Positions 1 through 7,460 of a stretch of 64,000 bases of DNA are shown here, piece by piece; within the stretch, counting starts at the first letter, position 1; the number at the start of each line of letters is the position of its first letter. The stretch covers positions 1 through 64,000 of the forward strand of contig WESA01000003.1 of the NCBI GenBank assembly GCA_009768935.1. Direction: 5' to 3'. The position numbers and the translations under genes are program-made. Source of the DNA: Rectinema subterraneum. Lineage in GTDB: Bacteria; Spirochaetota; Spirochaetia; Treponematales; Rectinemataceae. Below the pieces are notes generated by a model. It made no database searches, was not told the DNA's origin, and saw nothing but the letters and a program-made list of their open reading frames with translations.

Positions 1-211
1 CGATCTGGGGATAGGCGATTCTGCGCTTGGCGAAGTAATCAAGGCTGAAGGTCTGGGTAGAGAAGTACTTGCCGCAGGCTTGGCAGCGAAAGCGCTGGAC
101 CTTGCCGAAGGTTTTGGTCACATAGAAGCCAGCGGCGACGAACCAGCGTTCTTTCGGTGCGTGCTGGTGATACGCACAGGCCGGGTTTGGGCAGAAATGA
201 AAGTGATGCAT
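1..211 (-). CDS. Transposase-like zinc-ribbon protein, N-terminal part (cut by window edge)
   Basis: An open frame of 70 codons starts at ATG 211 (minus) and runs off the left edge without a stop. The start has a strong Shine-Dalgarno AGGAGG five bases upstream. The protein begins MHHFHFCPNPAC and carries a second CxxC (CQACGK) about residues 47-52, so it has a four-cysteine zinc-ribbon layout. This is the usual N-terminus of IS1/IS1595-like transposases and related DNA-binding proteins, followed in such proteins by a helix-turn-helix. The assignment to a mobile element is inference from this short stretch, since the catalytic domain lies outside the window. Confidence 0.6.
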   Translation of the reverse strand, partial: MHHFHFCPNPACAYHQHAPKERWFVAAGFYVTKTFGKVQRFRCQACGKYFSTQTFSLDYFAKRRIAYPQI

Positions 212-253
212 GAAGACCTCCTCTCTTTGTAGACGCAAGGAAAGAGGCCTTCA
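211..253. repeat. Inverted repeat over the transposase ribosome-binding site
   Basis: Arms 211-220 and 244-253 match in 9 of 10 positions as inverted repeats, with a 23-base spacer. The left arm contains part of the minus-strand Shine-Dalgarno and the start codon of the transposase-like gene, so the transcript could fold and hide its ribosome-binding site. It might instead be part of an element end. The pairing is visible; the function is inference. Confidence 0.35.
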
Positions 254-308
254 CTTCAAATTCATATGCAGGGTTCGTGACACTATAGAAAGACTGGGGA
301 ATGTCGGG

Positions 309-2828
309 CTATTCCCAATACTCAATGTTGAATATCAACTCATGATCCGATGCTTCTTTGTGCAGATAATCCGATAAAAGAAGCATGTCAGCTCTTTTCC
401 CTATGCGCATTGTAACAAAACTTCCACTCGAAGATGTATGATATTCTGCATTAAGTAGGATTCTTTTATTCAGAGAACTGTGCGCAACAAGATATTCATA
501 TCCATTTTCAATCTTTTTGCCGGTAAAATGTATGTCCTGTTTTTCGAGCCATATTTCGATGATACGACCAACGAAGGAATTATATTCTTGCGGCAAGCTG
601 AACGAAAGCACGCATTCTTCAGGAGTGATTTCTGGGTCTTGCGGTTCGATGTCGAGAAGATAGGCCGATGGAAGAGCTGCTGTGCTTTGCCCTGATTGCA
701 AAGAAGCTTTGATTTTTCGCGACGCCGCATCGACTATTTTTTGAAGGGTGCGGATATCGGGGCCATACAAGGCAAACCATTTCTCACCGCTCAGGCCATA
801 CTCAATTCCAGCGCGGGAAAATACTTTGTCCCATGCGTTGCCGGGCACGATCTGTCGGCATTCGAAGAGGGCGCGCTCGGCATTTGGCACAAGTGTGGAT
901 ATTGCCCTGATGAGCCATGAGCTTTCGTATGCGAGCGTTGCAAAAGCCAAAGCAGGATCTTCGCGAATGCGCACAACAAGAGGCTGGAAATGCGATTTTG
1001 CTTCCATTAAAGCCGCGATTGTCGATACGGCTTGAGTTTTTTCAGCTGCAATAGATAGTGCGGAATGGGTGGATGTAGATTGAAGAGCGCTTTGCGTACG
1101 GCGTTTTCCGAGTTTAGGCTGGTTTTTCGGAGCATGAGAAAATTCGAGATATGAGGCTGCACGTTCATAATGAGCGCGGAGCAGATTCCAATGTGCATCG
1201 CTCTCAAGGAATGAAAAACAGGGGCGATAATCGCTTGTCTTTTCGTCAAGAAGCGCGGAAAACTCCTTTTTTCTTCTCAAGAAGGCATCGAGTGATGCAG
1301 CCGCCTGGCGAGAGATATGCGTGTCGTATACAAACCCTGATTCCGCGCATGCGCAAAGCCAGTCATGTGCCTGGGGCCCCGCAATCGAGAGCAATTGATC
1401 GGTCCAATAGTCTTCGAAAGACGCTGCCAGTCTGAACTCCAGTTTGCGTTCATTGCAGAGGCTTTCGATTGTCGCACTGATGCGTTCGAGATCAGTTCTA
1501 TCGCACGCGAGCGGCGCAAATTGAAGGGGCGTAAAGGGTAAGCGGACCAGATATCCAGCGGAAATAATGATTCTTGTAGAAGCGCGCGTTTGTTCCTTGA
1601 ATCTTCCGATTGCATCGAAAAGGGTGTGCAATTCATCGAAGTCTGAGGGCTTTTCATATCCGGAAAGGATAAAGAACAGCTTGAGTTCCCTGGCATTGCC
1701 TTCCAGAATTGCGGAAATTGCGTCTGCAATCTGCTCATCGGAAATACCTTTGTGATAATATTGACGCATTCTCGCGGAAATTCCCTCTATACCAAGGGTA
1801 AAGGAGCGCTTCCCTGCGGCGAACTCCGCTGCTAGCAAGTGAGGAATTCTCGCAAGCAGATCGATGCGCTGGCTCATGAGCGAGACATGCATGAAATATC
1901 GGCCCATAACTGGCACGATATTCAATATTTCGTGATGCATATTGAAATTGTAGCTGAATAGCTCGACATCCGATGCGCCAGTCGTTTTTTTGAGTGCTGA
2001 AGCTGCATTGCTCAGTTCCAAAAAAGGCTTTTCTCTGAAGGGCCGTCTGTCCCAGCCTTCCAGGCAGAACGAACAATGCCCGGTGCAGCCCGCGGTAATA
2101 GCTAGCTTTGCATGGCCAGCATATTCGCCATTCAGCACAAGCGGGCTAGTGAGCACAGCGGGCCGATCTTCACAGATCGATCGTTCAGTCTTCCATTCCG
2201 GCGAACATGGCCAGAACCCTTTTACCTGCGCGGCTATTTCGGAAAGAATGACTTGTTTGGCAGCGTTCTGCTTCTGCCCTTCAGAAGCGGTGCGGACTAT
2301 TTCAGCGATCCGCCCTTCGCCTTCCCCAAAAAAAATCGCATCGACAAGGCTGTCGACGGGCAACCCTTCGCGGATTTGCAGTAGTGCTCCTGAGGTAACG
2401 GCGCTCGAGCCGCCCAAAAAGACAAACGGAATTGTATTGTTACGAAGCCTTTCCGCGCGCGATGTCGGAATTCCGGATTGGGCGAAAAGCCAGGGTAGAT
2501 TGACGAGTTCCAGCGTAAAGGAACACGAAACAAGGATAATATCGAATTCAGAAGGGGACCTGCCGGAAGCTCTGCCAAAAAACCACGCGCCGCACTTCGC
2601 ATTCAAAAGTCTTCTGTCGGGCGCAGTAGGCAAAAATGCAAAATCGATGAATGCATCAGGGAGCGCTCGCCTTGCTTCGTCGAACAGAACCAGATGCGAG
2701 TACGAAACCTCAATATCTCGAAAGGGAGACAGCCGAACAATGAGAATTTTGGCTGAAGCTAGCTCAAAAATTGGGTTTGCCATATCAGCGGCAACCGCCG
2801 CAGTGACAATTTTTCCTTCATGCATCAT
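309..2828 (-). CDS. B12-binding-type radical SAM protein, long C-terminal extension
   Basis: This 839-residue protein has a cobalamin-binding-like Rossmann region (about residues 25-180) followed by a radical SAM core. The [4Fe-4S]-binding motif is Cys248-x3-Cys252-x2-Cys255 (CTGHCSFC). Such proteins reduce S-adenosylmethionine to a 5'-deoxyadenosyl radical, often for methylation or methylthiolation. No DxHxxG cobalamin motif is obvious, so cofactor use is uncertain. The last 300 or so residues match no domain I recognise. ATG 2828 overlaps the stop of the helicase gene by four bases (ATGA), so the two are translationally coupled. The substrate is unknown; pairing with an RNA helicase hints at an RNA or ribosomal target, which is inference only. 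Confidence 0.75.
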   Translation of the reverse strand: MMHEGKIVTAAVAADMANPIFELASAKILIVRLSPFRDIEVSYSHLVLFDEARRALPDAFIDFAFLPTAPDRRLLNAKCGAWFFGRASGRSPSEFDIILVSCSFTLELVNLPWLFAQSGIPTSRAERLRNNTIPFVFLGGSSAVTSGALLQIREGLPVDSLVDAIFFGEGEGRIAEIVRTASEGQKQNAAKQVILSEIAAQVKGFWPCSPEWKTERSICEDRPAVLTSPLVLNGEYAGHAKLAITAGCTGHCSFCLEGWDRRPFREKPFLELSNAASALKKTTGASDVELFSYNFNMHHEILNIVPVMGRYFMHVSLMSQRIDLLARIPHLLAAEFAAGKRSFTLGIEGISARMRQYYHKGISDEQIADAISAILEGNARELKLFFILSGYEKPSDFDELHTLFDAIGRFKEQTRASTRIIISAGYLVRLPFTPLQFAPLACDRTDLERISATIESLCNERKLEFRLAASFEDYWTDQLLSIAGPQAHDWLCACAESGFVYDTHISRQAAASLDAFLRRKKEFSALLDEKTSDYRPCFSFLESDAHWNLLRAHYERAASYLEFSHAPKNQPKLGKRRTQSALQSTSTHSALSIAAEKTQAVSTIAALMEAKSHFQPLVVRIREDPALAFATLAYESSWLIRAISTLVPNAERALFECRQIVPGNAWDKVFSRAGIEYGLSGEKWFALYGPDIRTLQKIVDAASRKIKASLQSGQSTAALPSAYLLDIEPQDPEITPEECVLSFSLPQEYNSFVGRIIEIWLEKQDIHFTGKKIENGYEYLVAHSSLNKRILLNAEYHTSSSGSFVTMRIGKRADMLLLSDYLHKEASDHELIFNIEYWE

Positions 2829-4045
2829 GACTTCAACCGGCGACTCCGCTCATCTTCCATGGTTTGCACGCGTTCAAAGAATTCTTCGACCTCGGGTTCG
2901 ATTACTTGCCCGCTCTCGAGCCATTTTGTACGGAAAACAAAGCCGTACTTTACGGCTGCTCTTGAGGCTCGTTCAAGTTCAAGCCCGTCAGCTACAAGAA
3001 TGCTTATGCCTTTTTTCCCTGCTCGGCCCGTTCTGCCTGCCCGATGGACATACGCATTGGAATCCTCCGGAAGGTCGAGACTGATCACGTGGGAAATATC
3101 CGAAATATCAAGGCCGCGCGCCCCAAGGTCTGTCGTGACCAGAAAGGGGATAATGCCTTGCCGAAATTGGTCAATTGCGGAATGGCGGGACTGCTTTTCC
3201 ATTCTCGAGAGAATGCTGTGGCATTTCAGCCCTGATGCTTGCAGCCGTTCAGTAGCGCGTTGTACCCGATAGGTGTCGGAAGCGAAGATGAGACAGCGCT
3301 GCGGCCGCACCGCGGCGATAATTCTCTTGAGAAGATCAATTTTTTTCCGGTGCTCCGCATAAAATACCCAATGCTCGATAGCATCAGTGAGAATTCCTTC
3401 GCCCGAAAGATCGACAACTACTGGATTGTGCATCCATGGATATGCTTTTTTGCGGGTTTTTTCGGGGATTGTCGCCGAAGCGAGAGCGCGAACACATGAT
3501 GCAGGTGTTTTCGAAAGCAAATATTCGACAGGCTCGATATATTCTTTGGAGAACAAACGGTCGGCCTCGTCTAGCACCAGAAATTCTATACAGGATATAT
3601 CGAAGAATCGCATACGAACGAGATCCGCAAGGCGGCCTGGCGTGCCGGTGATAATGTGCGGGTGCGCTTTCAGATCTTCTTTCTGGTGCGAGAAGTGGGT
3701 TCCTCCAAGAAGCGCAAGGCTCTTTATCGGCACTGATGCTGATTGCGCCAGAAGCGCCGCTTGTCGTGCGACTTGAACCGCAAGTTCCTGTGTCGGGCAT
3801 ATTATGAGCGCTGAAGGCCAATCGAGGCCTGATAATCGAGCTGCGGAGCCAAGTATTCTGGAAAAGATTGGCAAGAGATATGCAAATGTTTTTCCAGTGC
3901 CTGTTTCCGATTGCATGATCAGGTCCTGGCCTTTTGCAAGAACAGGGATTGCGCGTTTTTGTACTTCGGAAGGAGCTACAAAACCAAATGCGTCGAGCGC
4001 CTTCGTTAGCCGAATATCGACGCCCAGCGATATAAATGCTTCCAT
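2825..4045 (-). CDS. DEAD-box ATP-dependent RNA helicase
   Basis: A 406-residue RecA-fold helicase with the full DEAD-box motif set: Q-motif Gln29, SETGTGKT at 46-53 (motif I), PTQELA at 84-89, TPGR about 134-137, DEAD at 158-161, SAT at 189-191, and HRAGRTGR at 332-339 (motif VI). It unwinds short RNA duplexes or remodels ribonucleoproteins using ATP. Compared with RhlE or CsdA it has almost no C-terminal tail, so substrate specificity is not evident. It heads a two-gene unit with the radical SAM gene. No Shine-Dalgarno precedes ATG 4045; a -10-like TAGCGT ends 8 bases upstream, suggesting a leaderless message. Confidence 0.93.
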   Translation of the reverse strand: MEAFISLGVDIRLTKALDAFGFVAPSEVQKRAIPVLAKGQDLIMQSETGTGKTFAYLLPIFSRILGSAARLSGLDWPSALIICPTQELAVQVARQAALLAQSASVPIKSLALLGGTHFSHQKEDLKAHPHIITGTPGRLADLVRMRFFDISCIEFLVLDEADRLFSKEYIEPVEYLLSKTPASCVRALASATIPEKTRKKAYPWMHNPVVVDLSGEGILTDAIEHWVFYAEHRKKIDLLKRIIAAVRPQRCLIFASDTYRVQRATERLQASGLKCHSILSRMEKQSRHSAIDQFRQGIIPFLVTTDLGARGLDISDISHVISLDLPEDSNAYVHRAGRTGRAGKKGISILVADGLELERASRAAVKYGFVFRTKWLESGQVIEPEVEEFFERVQTMEDERSRRLKS

Positions 4046-4053
4046 AATGTTTC

Positions 4054-4082
4054 ACGCTATACGAAAGGCCCGGCTTATGCAA
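4054..4082 (-). promoter_or_regulatory. Promoter candidate of the helicase gene (leaderless type)
   Basis: On the minus strand TTGCAT (4082-4077), a 17-base spacer and TAGCGT (4059-4054) precede ATG 4045 by only 8 bases. The -35 match is weak; the -10 resembles TAGGCT and TAGCCT boxes found before other genes here. No Shine-Dalgarno is present. Confidence 0.4.
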
Positions 4083-4097
4083 TAAGAGCAATACGTG

Positions 4098-4126
4098 ATG
4101 ACATTGCCACTTCTTTTCGATATATT
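4098..4126 (+). promoter_or_regulatory. Promoter candidate of rnz (leaderless type)
   Basis: ATGACA (4098-4103), a 17-base spacer and TATATT (4121-4126) match the sigma70 consensus at 5 of 6 positions each. The -10 box ends nine bases before ATG 4136, so the transcript should start at or just before the start codon. The alternative GTG at 4127 directly abuts the -10 box and therefore cannot be the start. Confidence 0.6.
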
Positions 4127-4135
4127 GTGTGCTCA

Positions 4136-5065
4136 ATGAATCTGGAAGCATTTGTACTCGGCTCGGGCGGCATGATGCCCTTGCCATACCGACAGCTCAC
4201 AAGCATGCTCGTTCGCCGCGAAGGCGAGCTCTTTCTTTTTGACGCAGGCGAGGGAACGCAGGTGTCGATTCGCCGGCTCAACCTCAGATGGAAAAAAATA
4301 ACCGCTATTTTCATTTCCCATATGCATGCAGACCATGTGACCGGGCTTCCTGGAATCCTCATGCTCTCGAGCCAGGTTGACAGGGAAGAGCCCCTCTATA
4401 TTTTCGGGCCTCCCAGGCTTGCTGAATATATCGAGCAGAACCGTCGCCTTCTCGATATGTATATCAATTATGACATTGTTGTGCGCGAGATATCAGACCG
4501 TGAAGTCGTGTGGCAAGGGGAAGATTACTCGATTCGCGCGTTCCCCCTTAAGCACACAAAAATGTGTTTTGGATATGCGCTGGAAGAATCGCCGCGACCT
4601 GGTATTTTTTATCCTGATAAAGCTATGTCGCAGGGTGTGCCGCGCGGGCCGCTCTGGTCAGAATTGCAATCCGGAAAGACTGTCACGCTTTCGGACGGCA
4701 GAGAAGTGCGCCCTTCTGAAGTCATGGGCGAGCCCCGCAGTGGCAGGAAATTCAGCTATGTTACAGACAGCTTGTATTTCCCGGAAATCGCAAAGGAAGT
4801 ATCGAACTCTGATCTCTTTATCTGCGAAGGAATGTTTGAACATGGGCTTGTTGACAGCGCAATCGAAAAGCGGCACATGACCGCGCGCCAGGCAGCGCAG
4901 ATCGCTCAGGATGCAGGAAATGTCAAGCAGCTCGGGCTTATCCACTATAGTCCGCGCTACGCAGATCGAGAGCTCAAGGTACTGCTCGAAGAGGCGAGGG
5001 AAGTCTTTCCAAATACGGTTCTGACAAAAGACCGCATGCGTTTTCCCATCGAATTCATAGATTAA
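4136..5065 (+). CDS. rnz: Ribonuclease Z (tRNA 3'-end endonuclease)
   Basis: A 309-residue metallo-beta-lactamase-fold nuclease that cuts tRNA precursors after the discriminator base. The zinc-binding motif HMHADH is at 62-67, preceded by the typical FDAGEGTQ strand (35-42). Later family landmarks include the GVPRGPLW segment with the following exosite-like region, and HYSPRY near the C-terminus. Length is normal for the bacterial short form. ATG 4136 is chosen because the protein then begins MNLEAFVLGSGG as in relatives, and because a promoter-like -10 lies at 4121-4126. It diverges from the helicase gene and ends 12 bases before a convergent gene. Confidence 0.93.
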   Translation: MNLEAFVLGSGGMMPLPYRQLTSMLVRREGELFLFDAGEGTQVSIRRLNLRWKKITAIFISHMHADHVTGLPGILMLSSQVDREEPLYIFGPPRLAEYIEQNRRLLDMYINYDIVVREISDREVVWQGEDYSIRAFPLKHTKMCFGYALEESPRPGIFYPDKAMSQGVPRGPLWSELQSGKTVTLSDGREVRPSEVMGEPRSGRKFSYVTDSLYFPEIAKEVSNSDLFICEGMFEHGLVDSAIEKRHMTARQAAQIAQDAGNVKQLGLIHYSPRYADRELKVLLEEAREVFPNTVLTKDRMRFPIEFID

Positions 5066-5077
5066 GCCAGGCTCTTT

Positions 5078-6466
5078 TTATTCCTGATTCACCGGTTTGA
5101 ATGCAAGAATTCTCGATTCGCTTTCGCGTGCCTTCTGGAGCGCTGCATACGCTTCTTTGTATAGCCGGGCAGGCGACACAGTCCGTCCATATCGCGCACT
5201 TATCCCGAAGTAGAAAGGCGGCTCTGCGGAGAGGTCTTTGTAGAGGCTTGCGGTCGTTGTGAGCACATCATCCAGGTCTACTGCGAGCTTGAGGCATGAA
5301 CCTGTATCGACACCTGGCAAAATTGCGGCATGGCATCCTTTCGCAAGTTCGAATACAAGTGTGTCCGAAGCAAAATATTCCCGTATTGTGACCCCCAAGG
5401 CAAGAGCGCTCGGGTCACCTTCGCCTGCAAGAACGCAATGGATGAGCATCAAGCTGATCTCTTCGTCCTGTCTCGTCTGGAGTTGCGATTCGAGAGCACG
5501 TTCAAGAGCGCCAGATGCGATGGAAGGCGGAAAATCATGTAAAATCTTTTCCTCTTCCTGCTGAGAAGGTGGCGGAGAAACAAATTCCGCATGTTCAAGG
5601 TCGTATTCGGGCTCTTGCACTGCGATGCGCGGACGGATCGGCTCTTCTTCGGGCTCGGGCTGGAGTTCGGGCTCGGGCATCATCTCAGGGACTTCTGCTT
5701 CTTCAGAAACTTGCCCTTGTTCTTCAGGTTCGGGGTAATGGGGGGCTTCTTCTTGGGATGGTTTTTCTTTGGTGGCAGGGATTTCCTCGTTTTCGGCAAT
5801 TATCTCTTCATCAGGCTGGGCTATTTCGCTAGGTGGTGCGGGCATTTCAGCTTGCGAAGCGGATTCTGTTTCTCCCTCTGGTGGTGCTTCTGACTGAGCT
5901 TGCGGCTCTGCAACAGGAGGGGCAGCCGCGAGGGCAGCGTAAGCAGCGGGTTTTTCCTTTAGCACAAATTGAAGAATGACAAGCAGCACAATCCATACGG
6001 CAAGAGCAATAATAGGAAGTAAAAGCGTGTTTGCAATATCTCTCTGTGACAGTATCGAATAGAGAGCCATCATTTTCATACCATCGGGCAATGGCGTCAT
6101 GTAGATTACGGTGGAAAGGCCAGGCGCACGGAACACGCTTCCCGGAGTCGTCGCTGGAGATCCGAAATAGGCTGATTCGTCGGGCATTTTCCAGAGCACA
6201 AGCCCATTTCGATCCAGCACCTGAACAGCAAGCAGATGAGCGCTTGCATTGTAGAGCGATTTCAGCCTGTCTCTGATGAATTGATCGCCGAGTTCCTGCT
6301 CGCTGGTGATGGGAGCGACTGCGTTGCGCAGGATCGTATATTCAGCGGATGCGCTTTGTTCGCCATTGAGGCGGATTTCTCCAATTTTCATTGCGACATA
6401 CATAACTGATGCTGCAATGAGAACGAGGGTCGCGACAAACAATATTATACGAAATATTTGTTTCAT
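5078..6466 (-). CDS. Membrane protein with acidic Pro/Glu-rich region and degenerate GGDEF-like domain
   Basis: This 462-residue protein has an N-terminal membrane segment (about 5-27), an extracytoplasmic part of roughly 110 residues, a second membrane segment (about 145-165), then a long Pro/Glu/Gln-rich low-complexity linker (about 175-310). The C-terminal 130 residues end with FGISARYG and LYKEAYAALQKARE, which resemble the distal half of GGDEF domains. The GG(D/E)EF active-site loop itself is absent, so diguanylate cyclase activity is unlikely; a binding or structural role is possible. ATG 6466 has GGGGA six bases upstream. Function is not known. Confidence 0.7.
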   Translation of the reverse strand: MKQIFRIILFVATLVLIAASVMYVAMKIGEIRLNGEQSASAEYTILRNAVAPITSEQELGDQFIRDRLKSLYNASAHLLAVQVLDRNGLVLWKMPDESAYFGSPATTPGSVFRAPGLSTVIYMTPLPDGMKMMALYSILSQRDIANTLLLPIIALAVWIVLLVILQFVLKEKPAAYAALAAAPPVAEPQAQSEAPPEGETESASQAEMPAPPSEIAQPDEEIIAENEEIPATKEKPSQEEAPHYPEPEEQGQVSEEAEVPEMMPEPELQPEPEEEPIRPRIAVQEPEYDLEHAEFVSPPPSQQEEEKILHDFPPSIASGALERALESQLQTRQDEEISLMLIHCVLAGEGDPSALALGVTIREYFASDTLVFELAKGCHAAILPGVDTGSCLKLAVDLDDVLTTTASLYKDLSAEPPFYFGISARYGRTVSPARLYKEAYAALQKARESESRILAFKPVNQE

Positions 6467-6579
6467 TTTTCATCCCCGCGGTTTATACTATGATTATCGG
6501 CAGAAACCCGCTGAATCCGAATGTTTTCTTCTTTGAAGATATCAGCTTATGCGGGCAAACCGGCAGGAGGATACGAAGC

Positions 6580-7431
6580 ATGTCCGTGGGTATGAAGATC
6601 AGAAAGCGGCTTTTGCCCGCTGGGTGGTATCCGGAGAATGCAGACGAAATCCGATCTCTGGTTGCTGAATGGACAAAGCTGCAAAAAAGCCTGTCCGCAT
6701 ATGCGGCCGTTGCGCCTCACGCTGGCTGGTATTTTTCTGGAGATCTGGCTGCGCGCGCTGTCTGGTCGCTTCGGGAATGTGATACCGTGGTCGTTCTCGG
6801 CGGTCATTTGGGGTATGGGGATCCTGTTCTCTATGCGTCTGAAGACAGTTTCGATTGCACGGTGAGAATTGCTCGAAATGACACAGTATTGTTGGATGCG
6901 GTAAAAAAAGAACTCATCGATGTGGGCATCAATGAATTTGCACTAGATGCCGGCATGGACAATTCCGTGGAAATTATACTTCCTCTGGCTTCACTGCGCT
7001 TTCCGGAAGCAAAAATAGTCTGGCTGCGGGTGCCGCCAGATTTCAAGGCGAGAGAACTTGGCTCAGCACTTGCAAGAGCAGCTTCATCTTGCGGAAGATC
7101 GCTTTCGGTGATCGCTTCTACCGATCTGACTCATTATGGCCCGAATTATGGTTTTATGCCGCATGGGGTGGGGGAAAGCGCATGCGATTGGGTACGGAAT
7201 GAAAACGACAGAGGTTTGATCAATGCTGCACTCAGCATGGATGCCGAGCGCGTTCTTTCGCATGCACGGGAGCGCTTTTCTGCCTGTTCAGCGGGAGCGG
7301 TTGCTGCAGCAATTTCATATTCGCTGGACTCGGGGGCGAAACGGGGCATTTTGATAGGCCATAAATTGAGTTACGATGTCCATCCCGACCGGTCTTTTGT
7401 CGGTTATGCTGGGATTGCCTATGTCAAGTAA
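6580..7431 (+). CDS. Memo-family (AmmeMemoRadiSam system protein B-like) protein
   Basis: A 283-residue protein of the MEMO1 family, which shares the fold of class III extradiol dioxygenases. The conserved pocket residues are all present: His47 (APHAGW), His76 (GGHLG), Asp182 and His185 (TDLTHYG), and Cys236 (ACSAG). In many prokaryotes Memo occurs with an AMMECR1 protein and a radical SAM enzyme; neither partner is adjacent here, although another radical SAM gene lies 4 kb away. ATG 6580 is chosen because it has GGAGG about nine bases upstream and gives the family N-terminus (LLPAGWYP). Biochemical role in bacteria is unsettled. Confidence 0.85.
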   Translation: MSVGMKIRKRLLPAGWYPENADEIRSLVAEWTKLQKSLSAYAAVAPHAGWYFSGDLAARAVWSLRECDTVVVLGGHLGYGDPVLYASEDSFDCTVRIARNDTVLLDAVKKELIDVGINEFALDAGMDNSVEIILPLASLRFPEAKIVWLRVPPDFKARELGSALARAASSCGRSLSVIASTDLTHYGPNYGFMPHGVGESACDWVRNENDRGLINAALSMDAERVLSHARERFSACSAGAVAAAISYSLDSGAKRGILIGHKLSYDVHPDRSFVGYAGIAYVK

Positions 7432-7460
7432 ATGTAAAGAGATAAGGAAAGCGCTTTCTG

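Noticed and set aside
1990-3084. 364-codon open frame on the plus strand
   Set aside because: It lies antisense to the radical SAM and helicase genes, has a low-complexity Ser/Arg-rich product, no ribosome-binding site and no recognisable motif.
3384-4187. 267-codon open frame on the minus strand, overlapping the helicase
   Set aside because: It runs in another frame of the helicase gene, which has all DEAD-box motifs; its product is basic and unrecognised.
7447-7458. 12-bp palindrome GAAAGCGCTTTC between the Memo and murD genes
   Set aside because: It has no loop or T-run and could be chance. It might serve as a weak bidirectional terminator, but nothing supports this further.
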